A stretch of DNA of 9,899 nt from Bacillota bacterium (lineage in GTDB: Bacteria; Bacillota; Clostridia; Peptostreptococcales; Anaerovoracaceae): assembly GCA_029266295.1 (NCBI GenBank), contig JAQSXD010000101.1, positions 1-9,899 on the forward strand. The letters are read 5' to 3'. A program made the translations under genes and the position numbers. This document shows, piece after piece, positions 1 through 7,327 of this stretch. How positions within the stretch are numbered: position 1 is the stretch's first letter; each line of letters starts with the position of its first letter. The notes beneath the pieces are model-generated. The model was not told where the DNA came from and made no database searches. It saw only the letters and a list, made by a program, of their open reading frames with translations.

Positions 1-222
1 TGTCCATATCAACGATCCATAATATTCCTGGTTGGGATTTCTTGACCGAGGTTGCGAAATTAAAAAATGCGCTGTCAAGCAGATTAAGATCTAGCTTTCG
101 AACGCATTTTAAACACTATATTTTTCTTATTGTTTCTCTGAAACACTGATTCTCAGCATGTTTCCTATGTTCAATTTATAGACTTATTATGTTCCAGCTT
201 CTCAATAGAATCCTGCTTTTGG
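1..222. other. Intergenic / no supported gene downstream of prsA
   Basis: This AT-rich stretch lies downstream of the prsA stop and runs to the window edge. I see no ORF of useful length with a ribosome binding site on either strand, and no tRNA-like fold. On the minus strand a CAGGATT run follows prsA, then a small 6-bp hairpin at 131-145 (TGTTTC / GAAACA, 3-nt loop) with no U-tract, then the larger inverted repeat at 64-110, listed separately as a weak terminator candidate. In many Firmicutes spoVT follows this gene cluster, but no SpoVT start is recognisable in the bases available. The leftmost ~60 bases could be leader or upstream region of a gene outside the window. Confidence 0.5.
61..110 (-). 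terminator. Candidate terminator downstream of prsA (weak)
   Basis: An 8-bp perfect inverted repeat, AAAATGCG at 64-71 and CGCATTTT at 103-110, encloses a 31-nt loop. That loop can itself fold through AGAT/ATCT and AGC/GCT around 78-96. Read on the minus strand, the distal arm runs into a TTTTTTA stretch, as expected of an intrinsic terminator for prsA. Against it, half of the stem is A:T, the loop is long, and the T-run is partly inside the stem. It is the best terminator candidate between prsA and the window edge, but it is only suggestive. Confidence 0.3.
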
Positions 223-1155
223 TTATTCCTTTGTTGGCGCAGGATAATCCTTGGTCAGATATTCAATTTCTTTTTTGCCACGCATCTCATCGATCTGCTT
301 TTGAGCTTCCTCGCTGACAAGGGTGGATTTTATGGTTTCTTTCACTTCATCAAAGGTCTTAGTCCCCTGTTTCTTATCTGTTACTTTAATGATATGATAA
401 CCAAACTCAGTCTTGACGATATCGCTGACTTCGCCCGGCTGCATTGCAAACGCAGCATCCTCAAATTCTTTTACCATTTGTCCTCTTCCAAAGGTACCCA
501 GGCTACCTCCGGCATCCTTTGTTCCATCAGTCCCGTATTCCTTTGCAAGATCCTCAAATTTCTCTCCGGCATTCAGCTTTTCCAAAACCTCTTTAGCGGT
601 GTCTTCTGAGGCCACGAGAATATGACTTGCGGTAACTTCATCCACATTATAATTGCTTGTGTTTGCATCATAAAATGATTTCGCATCAGCATCAATGTTT
701 GCCATTCCTGCTTCTACCTCTTCAAAATAGGCATTTCTATAAAATTGATCATAATAAAAACCGTTGAGGGTTTCGTCTGTAATTTTTTTCTCTGTTAGAA
801 AGTCCTTCACAACATCTGTTGACTTTGCCTCATCAACAAAGCTCTTCGCATCCGCTTCAATCGTATCGGGCAGCGGATTTTCTCCCTTGTCTTCGTAATA
901 TTGCCTGATTGTTTTCATTGAGATCATATCTTCCAGCATCTGAGCCTTTATCGTCTTGATACCGTCCTCTGGGAATTGGGTTAAATCAACACCCTGCATA
1001 AATGCCGCCAACTCCGTATACTGCTCCAATTGATACACATTGATTGTGGTCTGCCCTATCTTTACCAGATCTTTTCCCTCACTGCTTTTTTCGCCGCAGG
1101 CAGCAAGTCCCAGAGTTAGGAATGCAACCAGAAGGATCGCCATTAATTTCTTCAT
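223..1155 (-). CDS. prsA: PrsA-type lipoprotein foldase (parvulin peptidyl-prolyl isomerase)
   Basis: This 310-aa protein is predicted to be a membrane-anchored, extracytoplasmic peptidyl-prolyl cis-trans isomerase and chaperone that helps exported proteins fold. Residues 1-20 form a lipoprotein signal peptide: MKK, a hydrophobic core, and the lipobox LAAC with Cys20 as the lipidation site. Residues ~28-170 are the helical PrsA/SurA-like chaperone part. Residues ~172-262 are a parvulin domain with ASHILV (His178), the GGSLGTFGRGQM segment (216-227), and FGYHIIKV (His254) as expected for the fold. A charged helical tail (265-310) follows. The length is close to B. subtilis PrsA. The start is supported by AGAGGAGA at 1163-1170, 7 nt upstream of ATG. 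It lies 53 bp after mfd on the same strand and has its own extended -10 promoter over the mfd stop. Parvulin lipoproteins next to mfd are common in Clostridia (established knowledge); the client proteins are unknown. Confidence 0.92.
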   Translation of the reverse strand: MKKLMAILLVAFLTLGLAACGEKSSEGKDLVKIGQTTINVYQLEQYTELAAFMQGVDLTQFPEDGIKTIKAQMLEDMISMKTIRQYYEDKGENPLPDTIEADAKSFVDEAKSTDVVKDFLTEKKITDETLNGFYYDQFYRNAYFEEVEAGMANIDADAKSFYDANTSNYNVDEVTASHILVASEDTAKEVLEKLNAGEKFEDLAKEYGTDGTKDAGGSLGTFGRGQMVKEFEDAAFAMQPGEVSDIVKTEFGYHIIKVTDKKQGTKTFDEVKETIKSTLVSEEAQKQIDEMRGKKEIEYLTKDYPAPTKE

Positions 1156-1207
1156 TCGTAAATCTCCTCTACCAATTTCATTTCGTTAATGCTACGCTGT
1201 ATGGTTT

Positions 1208-1216
1208 ATTATACCA
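1208..1216 (-). promoter_or_regulatory. Extended -10 promoter for prsA, overlapping the mfd stop
   Basis: The minus strand reads TGGTATAAT, a perfect TATAAT (1208-1213) with the TGn extension (1214-1216). It overlaps the TAA stop of mfd at 1209-1211. No good -35 hexamer stands 16-18 bp upstream, which fits an extended -10 promoter. The expected start of transcription is around 1200, giving a leader of ~45 nt before the prsA ATG. This suggests prsA can be transcribed separately from mfd, although read-through is also possible because no terminator separates them. Confidence 0.65.
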
Positions 1217-4200
1217 TAAAATGATTTAAAAACGTGGTCACTTGATGAAGTTTATTCTTCCCTGTAAAATTACATTTAATAAATGGTTTTACACCGGCGT
1301 GGATCAAGATACCCAATCCATATATTTCTGAAAGTTTCACTATTTTTTTCGGATGCAGCAAATTTTGGTCGTAAAATTCAAAGATCAGCTTTTTCTGCTC
1401 TTCATGTATCCTTGAGATCCCTGATTTTTCGGCCATTGCGCGAATATAAGATACATTGATCAGATTCATTACCTCCTGAGGCAATTCTCCGAATCGGTCA
1501 ATCAGTTCGTCGATGATCTCTTCCTGATCCTCCGTATCTTTGATTGCCGCAATCTTCTTATACATCTGCAGCTTCAGAAGCTCTTCACCAATGTAGGCAT
1601 CGGGAATATAGGCTGACACATCAAGTTCAATGGAGGTCTCTTCTCTATCAGGGTTGACAATTTCTCCCCCCAATGCTCTCACCGCGTCATCCACCAGCTT
1701 GCAGTACAGCTCATAGCCGATACTCATCATATGGCCATGCTGCTCCGTTCCAAGGAGATTTCCTGCCCCTCTGATTTCCAGATCTCTCATCGCGATATGG
1801 AAGCCTGCTCCAAATTCCGTAAACTCCTTAATGGCTCTGAGGCGCTTTTCCGCCAGTTCAGACAGGACTTTATCCTTCTGATACATCAGATAGGCGTAGG
1901 CCATTCTCGTGGAGCGCCCAACCCTTCCGCGCAGTTGGTAAAGCTGTGACAGTCCATACCGATCGGCATCTAAGATGATGATGGTATTGACATTGGGGAT
2001 ATCAATGCCCGATTCAATAATGGTTGTAGCCACCAGAACATTGGACTCATGATTCACGAAATCGATCATCACATCCTCAAGTTCCTTTTCATTCATCTGC
2101 CCATGGCCCACAGAAACCACCGCATCGGGAACAAGCTGAGAGATCTGCGCAGCAATTTTGTGGATTCCTCTAACACGATTATAGACCACATACACCTGTC
2201 CATCCCTATCAAGCTCTCTTTGGATTGCATCCCGGATCAATTCATCATCCTGTTCGAGAACATAGGTCTGTACCGGATATCGTTCCTCCGGCGGCTCTTC
2301 AAGAAGGCTCATATCCTTAATTCCAACGAGAGACATGTGTAATGTCCTTGGGATCGGCGTCGCTGACAAAGTTAATACATCCACATTGCTTTTTAGCTTT
2401 TTCAGTGCTTCCTTGTGCTGAACACCAAATCTTTGCTCCTCGTCGATAACAAGCAGCCCCAAATCCTTGTATTCCACATCCTTTGACAGAAGGCGATGTG
2501 TTCCTACAAGCACATCAATGCTTCCTTTTTTTACACCTTCAATAATGGTCTCCTGCTGCTTTTCATTTCGAAAACGACTGAGCATTTCTACCTTAAAGGG
2601 AAACCGTTCAAATCGATCCTTGAAGGTATAGTAATGCTGGTTTGCCAGTATTGTGGTAGGCACCAGTACGGCTGCCTGTTTCCCGTCGGAGACACATTTG
2701 AAGACTGCTCTCGCAGCAACCTCGGTTTTGCCATAGCCCACATCTCCGCACAGAAGCCTTTCCATGGACAAAGGCCGTTCCATATCAGCCTTGATCTCTT
2801 TAATGCATCGGAGCTGATCTGCCGTCTCTTCATAAGGAAACATATCCTCAAATTCTTTCTGCCAGATGGAGTCGCTCGAAAAGGCGTGCCCTCCTCTTGT
2901 TTTCCGTGCTGCAGAAAGTTCCAGGAGTTCCTTCGCCATATTTGCAATGGCGGCCTTCGCTTTGGCCTTGACCTTCTTCCAATCTCCACCTGACAATTTA
3001 TTGATCTTCGGTGTGCTTCCGTCTGCGCCTACATATTTCTGGATCATATCCATCTGTTCCACAGGAACGTACAGCATATCCTCACCGGCATATTTAATTT
3101 TCAGATAATCCTTTTTGACCTTCTGGATGACGAGCTGTTCAACGCCCACGAATTTGCCGATTCCGTGATTTTCATGAACCACATAATCCCCTTTGCGAAT
3201 GTCCGTAAAGGTCTTGATGGGTTTGCCCTTCTTTTTCTCAGAGCCCTTTGGTTTGCGATGCTTCTGGGTTGTAAAAATATCGCCATCCCACAGATAGACA
3301 AGTTTCTCCTCAGGGTATTCCATTCCCGATGTCAAGTTGCCCTTGGCAAGTTTGATCTGATGTGACAGATCAAATCGTTCAATGAAGTTTCTTAGATTCT
3401 CAATTCGTTCTTCCGTGGCACAGACGATGGTAATATCATATCCCTGCTTCAGGTACCCTTTCAGATCAGTCTCCAGAAAATCCATTCTTCCGTTGAAAAC
3501 AGGCGCTTGTTTTGAAGTAAGCTGAAGGCTGGTGTCCAGTCTGTCCAAACCCCTCAGTTGCTTCTGAAATGGCGTGAACAGGAAGAGCGGGCTGTAATGA
3601 TACACAACTTCAAGATCCGCTTTCGACGGAAATGCTTTATAGTCACCCGGAACGGCTTCGCCCCGCTCAAGGATCGTTTTAAAATCTTCTTTGTCCTCTT
3701 TTTCCCGGGAATCTAATACTTCCCTGATCCTGTCGGGGTCTTCCAGCATAACGATGCTGTCTTTTTCCATGTAATCCCACAGGTATTCCGTATCCTCATA
3801 AAAATAATGGATATAGTTTTCAAGCAGTTGTACGTTGGTGGTATTTTCAATGTAATCCAGCAGACGAGTTTTTCGCTGAAGCAGCCGTTCCTTTTGCGCA
3901 CCCTCAAGCCGCTTGGCATAGGTGTCGTAGGCTTTAGTCAGCTTATCTGCCGCAATGCGAAACAGGTTTTCCTCTTGTACCATCTGCTCTGCCGGATAAA
4001 TTTCAGCGGATTTCATAGTCTCAACGGACCGCTGGGAAACCGGATCAAAGGTTCTGATCGAATCCACTTCTGTTCCGAACAACTCGATACGATAGGGATA
4101 TACGCAATCAGCAGGATAGATATCAATGATTCCGCCTCTGATACTATATTGTCCTTTGGACTCAATATAAGCCGCCCGTTCATACCCCATATAGGTGAGC

Positions 4201-4652
4201 TTTCTCTTAATCTGCTCCAGATCCGTCTCATCGCCGAGAGAGAAGCCCATCGTGTTCTCACTAAAAATCCTTTTTGGTGCCAGTTTTTTGACCGCGCCCA
4301 GCACCGGTGCGATGATCACGCAGCTTTCTCCAGACAAAAGAGCTTTCAATGCTGCAAGGCGTTCTTCCATAATCCCGTGACTCTTTGCTTCATACTGAAG
4401 AAAGAGCTGCTCTTCTTCGGGAATTACAAATATTTTTTTATCCACAAAAAAAGAAAGGTCCTCAGCCAACCTTTTCGCTTTAATATACGAGGAGGTAATG
4501 ATCAGACATTGTCCTCCTCTTTCGTTTAGAATCAGCGACGCAACGGGCATAGCCCGTCCTTCGGAGATTCCTGATAGGTTGACGATTCCCTTGGCGCTTT
4601 TCGCCAGAGCCTTTATTTCATAAAATTTGCCGCCTCTGACTCTGTCACTCAT
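1209..4652 (-). CDS. mfd: Transcription-repair coupling factor Mfd
   Basis: Mfd is an ATP-driven DNA translocase that pushes stalled RNA polymerase off the template and recruits UvrA for strand-specific nucleotide excision repair. The 1147-aa product is near the usual ~1150-1180 aa. The N-terminal UvrB-like module includes QYSIRGGIIDIYP (168-180). The RNA polymerase-interacting, CarD-like domain starts near 486 (KGDYVVHENHGIGKFVGVE). The helicase core carries Walker A GDVGYGKTE (636-644), DEEQ (737-740), SATPIPRT (763-770), the TTIIESGIDIPNV block (876-888) and QLRGRVGR (906-913). The TRCF C-terminal domain spans ~1010-1100. No other in-frame ATG precedes the chosen start. Its ribosome binding site is weak, AAAGGG about 12 nt upstream, so it may rely partly on translation of pth, which ends 87 bp before. 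All key motifs are intact and no frameshift is visible. Confidence 0.97.
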   Translation of the reverse strand: MSDRVRGGKFYEIKALAKSAKGIVNLSGISEGRAMPVASLILNERGGQCLIITSSYIKAKRLAEDLSFFVDKKIFVIPEEEQLFLQYEAKSHGIMEERLAALKALLSGESCVIIAPVLGAVKKLAPKRIFSENTMGFSLGDETDLEQIKRKLTYMGYERAAYIESKGQYSIRGGIIDIYPADCVYPYRIELFGTEVDSIRTFDPVSQRSVETMKSAEIYPAEQMVQEENLFRIAADKLTKAYDTYAKRLEGAQKERLLQRKTRLLDYIENTTNVQLLENYIHYFYEDTEYLWDYMEKDSIVMLEDPDRIREVLDSREKEDKEDFKTILERGEAVPGDYKAFPSKADLEVVYHYSPLFLFTPFQKQLRGLDRLDTSLQLTSKQAPVFNGRMDFLETDLKGYLKQGYDITIVCATEERIENLRNFIERFDLSHQIKLAKGNLTSGMEYPEEKLVYLWDGDIFTTQKHRKPKGSEKKKGKPIKTFTDIRKGDYVVHENHGIGKFVGVEQLVIQKVKKDYLKIKYAGEDMLYVPVEQMDMIQKYVGADGSTPKINKLSGGDWKKVKAKAKAAIANMAKELLELSAARKTRGGHAFSSDSIWQKEFEDMFPYEETADQLRCIKEIKADMERPLSMERLLCGDVGYGKTEVAARAVFKCVSDGKQAAVLVPTTILANQHYYTFKDRFERFPFKVEMLSRFRNEKQQETIIEGVKKGSIDVLVGTHRLLSKDVEYKDLGLLVIDEEQRFGVQHKEALKKLKSNVDVLTLSATPIPRTLHMSLVGIKDMSLLEEPPEERYPVQTYVLEQDDELIRDAIQRELDRDGQVYVVYNRVRGIHKIAAQISQLVPDAVVSVGHGQMNEKELEDVMIDFVNHESNVLVATTIIESGIDIPNVNTIIILDADRYGLSQLYQLRGRVGRSTRMAYAYLMYQKDKVLSELAEKRLRAIKEFTEFGAGFHIAMRDLEIRGAGNLLGTEQHGHMMSIGYELYCKLVDDAVRALGGEIVNPDREETSIELDVSAYIPDAYIGEELLKLQMYKKIAAIKDTEDQEEIIDELIDRFGELPQEVMNLINVSYIRAMAEKSGISRIHEEQKKLIFEFYDQNLLHPKKIVKLSEIYGLGILIHAGVKPFIKCNFTGKNKLHQVTTFLNHFMV

Positions 4653-4739
4653 CTTTCTTTGTTTCCCTTTCAGCAGATGTTTTATAGCGCATCGGCAGAG
4701 AATTCTTGACTGTAGGAAACTCTCTTACCGCTGCTCGTT

Positions 4740-5324
4740 TCAACGAGGCGGAGGACATGCTGGCCTCGTTACATTGTATTCTCCCATGGCAATATCTATT
4801 CCTTTTTCGAGGATACATTCGATGGAGCTGGCAGCTTGTGCAACCGTATCCTCCATCAGTTTGGCTTCCTCTTTACCGAAGCCACCCAAAACATAGCCTG
4901 CAAGGGGTATTTTTTTATCCGCACCAATCCCGATTCTGACTCTTGGGAAGCCGTCTTCCTGCAGATCATAGATGATTGACCTCATACCGTTATGGGTGCC
5001 GGCGCTCCCCTTTTTTCTGATCCGGAGGCTTCCCATAGGAATATCCACGTCATCATAGATGACCACCAGCTTATCGATGTTCGCTTTGTAGTAGTCCATG
5101 ATTTCGCGCACGCTGTTTCCGCTCAGGTTCATATAAGTTTGAGGCTTGACCAGCAGTACCTTATTGCCTGCGATCGTGCCTTCCCCCACCAGAGCCTTAT
5201 GTTTAATTTTATTAATCTTGATGTTATTTCGTTCAGCCAGAAAATCCACGGTAATGAAACCAATATTATGTTTTGTATTTTCATACTTTTTACCGGGATT
5301 TCCAAGCCCTACTATTACGTACAT
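4740..5324 (-). CDS. pth: Peptidyl-tRNA hydrolase
   Basis: Pth cleaves the ester bond of peptidyl-tRNAs released from ribosomes during abortive translation, recycling tRNA; it is a cytoplasmic monomer and usually essential. The 194-aa protein shows the family signature GLGNPGKKY (6-14) with Asn9, the catalytic His19 in TKHNIGF, Asn66 in TYMNLSG, Asp91 in YDDVDIPMG, and Asn112 in GTHNGMRS. These are the expected equivalents of E. coli N10, H20, N68, D93 and N114. ATG is preceded by AGGTGG at 5329-5334 with 4-nt spacing. It begins only 18 bp after prs, so the two are very likely cotranscribed. The ctc gene found between prs and pth in Bacillus is absent. The family body ends around GEYN (181-184). 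The last ten residues, VTRPACPPPR, look like an unstructured extension read into what would normally be intergenic sequence. Confidence 0.96.
   Translation of the reverse strand: MYVIVGLGNPGKKYENTKHNIGFITVDFLAERNNIKINKIKHKALVGEGTIAGNKVLLVKPQTYMNLSGNSVREIMDYYKANIDKLVVIYDDVDIPMGSLRIRKKGSAGTHNGMRSIIYDLQEDGFPRVRIGIGADKKIPLAGYVLGGFGKEEAKLMEDTVAQAASSIECILEKGIDIAMGEYNVTRPACPPPR
4742..4770. repeat. Inverted repeat across the pth stop codon
   Basis: AACGAGGC at 4742-4749 is perfectly complementary to GCCTCGTT at 4763-4770, with a 13-nt loop. A third related copy, CTCGTT at 4734-4739, lies just beyond the stop. On the minus strand the hairpin covers the last codons of pth and touches its TGA stop (4740-4742). 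There is no U-tract, so it is not a standard intrinsic terminator. It could act as an mRNA-stabilising or translational element between pth and mfd, or be incidental. Confidence 0.4.
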
Positions 5325-5342
5325 AGTTCCACCTGTCAGTTA

Positions 5343-6293
5343 TTAATCAAACAATCTGCTGATCGAATCATTGGTAAAGATTCTGATCATCGCTTCTGCA
5401 AAAAGCGGAGCAACGGACAGCAGCTTAACTTTGTCCGTCTTCTTTTCCGCAGCTAGAGGAATCGTGTTCAGGAGCACCAACTCTTTGATTGCAGACTCCT
5501 GAATTCTTTCGATAGCCGGTCCCGACAGAACGGGGTGTGTCGCACAGGCATAAACTTCCTTAGCCCCCATATCCTTCATTGCGTTTGCTGCATTGGTTAT
5601 GGTACCTGCAGTATCAATCATATCGTCCACAAGAATTACATTCTTCCCTTCAATATCACCGATAATATTCATGATTTCCGAAACATTCGCTTTGGGTCTT
5701 CTTTTGTCGACGATGGCGATGGGAGCATCCAGCGGATGAGCCATATTTCTCGCTCTTGTCACACTTCCATGATCAGGAGATACAACAACCAGATCATCTA
5801 GTCTCATCTCTCTGAAGTATTTCACCAGAATTGGCATTCCCAGGAGATGATCCACCGGGATATTAAAATATCCCTGAATTTGGGGAGCATGAAGGTCCAT
5901 GGTGACAACTCTGTCCGCTCCTGCACTGGTGATGATATCTGCCACAAGCTTTGCGGTAATTGGATCTCTTGCTTTTGCTTTCCGATCCTGTCTGGCATAA
6001 CCATAATACGGAATAACGGCATTGATTCTTCCCGCTGATGCCCTCTTCATAGCATCAATCATGATGCACAACTCCATTAGACTGTCGTTTACAGGATCAC
6101 AGGTCGATTGAACTATGTATGTGTCGATCCCTCTGACCGTTTCCCATAAACTTACGGAAATTTCACCGTCGCTGAATTTGCTTACTGTTGACTTGCCAAG
6201 GGGCTTGCCCATAATAGAAGCTATTTCCTCCGCTAATTCGTGATTTGAATTTCCCGAAAAAATTTTAAAATCTGTGAAGACCCCGTTCTTCAT
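5343..6293 (-). CDS. prs: Ribose-phosphate pyrophosphokinase (PRPP synthase, class I)
   Basis: Prs transfers pyrophosphate from ATP to ribose 5-phosphate, making PRPP for purine, pyrimidine, NAD, His and Trp synthesis. PRPP is also the effector sensed by PurR, encoded in this window. The 316-aa length matches class I bacterial enzymes (B. subtilis 317). Visible motifs are FSDGEI (40-45), RQDRK (101-105), TMDLHAPQIQGYF (131-143) with metal-binding His135, the flexible-loop KRR at 197-199, and the PRPP-binding VILVDDMIDTAGTI (219-232). The start ATG has AGAGGTG a few bases upstream. It follows the GlmU-domain gene by 110 bp on the same strand without a clear terminator, so it is probably read from the promoter at 7177-7185. 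It ends in tandem TAA TAA just before pth. The glmU-prs neighbourhood is conserved in Firmicutes. Confidence 0.97.
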   Translation of the reverse strand: MKNGVFTDFKIFSGNSNHELAEEIASIMGKPLGKSTVSKFSDGEISVSLWETVRGIDTYIVQSTCDPVNDSLMELCIMIDAMKRASAGRINAVIPYYGYARQDRKAKARDPITAKLVADIITSAGADRVVTMDLHAPQIQGYFNIPVDHLLGMPILVKYFREMRLDDLVVVSPDHGSVTRARNMAHPLDAPIAIVDKRRPKANVSEIMNIIGDIEGKNVILVDDMIDTAGTITNAANAMKDMGAKEVYACATHPVLSGPAIERIQESAIKELVLLNTIPLAAEKKTDKVKLLSVAPLFAEAMIRIFTNDSISRLFD

Positions 6294-6333
6294 TACTACA
6301 CCTCTTTCTCGATTTGTTTCTTATGTGAATTTT

Positions 6334-6355
6334 TCGGATTTCCCTTTTTATCCGA
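6334..6355 (-). other. Small hairpin in the glmU'-prs spacer
   Basis: TCGGAT at 6334-6339 pairs with ATCCGA at 6350-6355 (6 bp, 10-nt loop). In the minus-strand transcript it sits about 40 nt upstream of the prs start. No U-tract follows it on either strand, so a terminator role is unlikely. It may be an mRNA processing or stability element in the 110-bp spacer, or chance. Confidence 0.3.
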
Positions 6356-6403
6356 GTGTCCATCTGCAGCTATCCTTCTTTCTTTAGAAAATGAAGTATA
6401 GCG

Positions 6404-7105
6404 CTATTTTTTCTTACTGATTAATCCTCTTCTCGCTACCCAGCCTTCGATATTCTTTTCCTTCGCTCTGCCAACGCAAAGCGCGCCTTTCGGCACATCA
6501 TGTGTTACCGTCGTTCCTGCGGCAATGTAAGCTCCTTCCTCCACAACTACGGGAGATACGATGTTCACATTACAGCCCACAAATGACCCATCCTTTATTA
6601 CAGAACGATGTTTGTTCTTTCCGTCATAATTTACGAAAACTACTCCACAGCCCAGATTGACATCCTCTCCGATATCAGAGTCTCCAACGTAGGTAAGATG
6701 AGAAGCCTTTGAACCGTTTCCGATGGTGGAATTCTTAACCTCGACAAAATCTCCCACTTTCACATGGTCTCCCAATCTGCTGCCTGGCCGCAGATATGCA
6801 AAGGGGCCGACGGTAGTATTATTGCCCACCTTGCTTTCCAATATAACAGAGCTCTGAATCTCAGAGCTGTCGCCTACTTCTGAATTGACAATGCGTGAAT
6901 TTTGGCCAATGATACAAGCCTCACCGATCCGCGTATTTCCTTCCAGGATGACTCCGGGATAGACAATTGTTCCCTTGCCGATGACAACACTCTCGTCAAT
7001 ATATGCCGCCTTTAAATCTATGAATTTTACGCCGTTTGAAAGATGCTTCAGGTTGAGCTCATACCTTTTTCTTTCCAGTTCTTCATATTCCAACAGCTCC
7101 TTCAT
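6404..7105 (-). CDS. GlmU-like glucosamine-1-phosphate acetyltransferase domain protein, without pyrophosphorylase domain
   Basis: The 233-aa product matches only the C-terminal half of bifunctional GlmU (normally ~455 aa), which acetylates glucosamine-1-phosphate with acetyl-CoA. Residues 1-22 resemble the interdomain helix, and a left-handed beta-helix of hexapeptide repeats follows. The expected catalytic and binding residues are present: Arg106 in RPGS, Lys124 in VEVKNS, His136 in SHLTYVGD, Asn159-Tyr160 in NYDG, Ser174 in GSFVGCN, and Arg213 before the EGW tail. The N-terminal uridyltransferase domain, with its LAAGxGTRM loop, is missing and not found elsewhere in the window. This does not look like decay: ATG has GGAGGG 5 nt upstream (7111-7116), an in-frame stop lies at 7154-7156, and the gene has its own promoter at 7177. 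It could be half of a split GlmU, a paralog beside a full-length GlmU, or an acetyltransferase for a related sugar phosphate. The gene symbol is therefore left open. Confidence 0.88.
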   Translation of the reverse strand: MKELLEYEELERKRYELNLKHLSNGVKFIDLKAAYIDESVVIGKGTIVYPGVILEGNTRIGEACIIGQNSRIVNSEVGDSSEIQSSVILESKVGNNTTVGPFAYLRPGSRLGDHVKVGDFVEVKNSTIGNGSKASHLTYVGDSDIGEDVNLGCGVVFVNYDGKNKHRSVIKDGSFVGCNVNIVSPVVVEEGAYIAAGTTVTHDVPKGALCVGRAKEKNIEGWVARRGLISKKK

Positions 7106-7176
7106 TCTAACCCTCCAAGTTATTCTTTTATATAATTTATAACAGTCTTTCGATTATCTTAAAGATAGACGGAACT

Positions 7177-7185
7177 ATTATACCA
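7177..7185 (-). promoter_or_regulatory. Extended -10 promoter for glmU'-prs-pth
   Basis: The minus strand reads TGGTATAAT (TATAAT at 7177-7182, TGG at 7183-7185). No convincing -35 is present; the T-rich tail of the hairpin at 7217-7242 occupies that position. The predicted transcript start is near 7170, giving a leader of ~65 nt before the GlmU-domain start. With no clear promoter or terminator in the next two spacers, it likely drives at least glmU', prs and pth, and perhaps mfd. Confidence 0.7.
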
Positions 7186-7200
7186 CTTTTTCAGCCATTC

Positions 7201-7242
7201 AAAAAGCAGAAAATAAGCGGGGGTATGGTACCGCCCCACCGC
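7201..7242 (-). terminator. Possible second terminator after murC
   Basis: The GC-rich hairpin GCGGGGG (7217-7223) against CCC-A-CCGC (7235-7242, one bulged A) has an ~11-nt loop containing GGTACC. On the minus strand it is followed by the T-rich tract at 7201-7216. It lies ~70 bp past the stronger murC terminator and just upstream of the next promoter, so it could insulate the two units. The U-tract is interrupted, so confidence is moderate. Confidence 0.4.
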
Positions 7243-7299
7243 ATTTGTAACAAAAATCAAGTGTTTCCTTTTTTTGTCCATGCAAAATCAGCAGCCATC

Positions 7300-7327
7300 A
7301 AAAAGAAAATAGGCTATAGCAGCCTAT
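7300..7327 (-). terminator. Intrinsic terminator of murC, overlapping its stop codon
   Basis: On the minus strand ATAGGCT (7327-7321) and AGCCTAT (7315-7309) form a perfect 7-bp stem with a 5-nt loop, followed directly by TTTCTTTTT (7308-7300). This is a textbook stem and U-tract. The murC TAG stop (7316-7314) lies inside the hairpin, so the last leucine codons of murC supply one arm. It argues that murC is a separate unit from the downstream GlmU-domain gene. Confidence 0.75.

Noticed and set aside
131..145. TGTTTC/GAAACA hairpin after prsA as a terminator
   Set aside because: The stem is weak and the minus-strand 3' side is A-rich rather than U-rich.
2496..2993. 165-aa plus-strand open frame opposite the mfd helicase core
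   Set aside because: It is a shadow of the Walker A region of mfd on the other strand, and no family is recognised.
3807..4529. 240-aa plus-strand open frame inside mfd
   Set aside because: It is antisense to well-conserved mfd codons, has no recognisable domain and no supported start, and reads as a shadow frame.
4681..4710. Possible TATAAA -10 (4681-4686) for mfd in the pth-mfd spacer
   Set aside because: There is no TGn extension and the best -35 matches only 3 of 6. mfd is more simply read from the upstream operon promoter.
6384..6410. TATACT -10 and ATAGCGCTAT palindrome near the GlmU-domain stop as a prs promoter or terminator
   Set aside because: There is no acceptable -35 at 16-18 bp, and the palindrome has no loop, so it cannot form a terminator hairpin.
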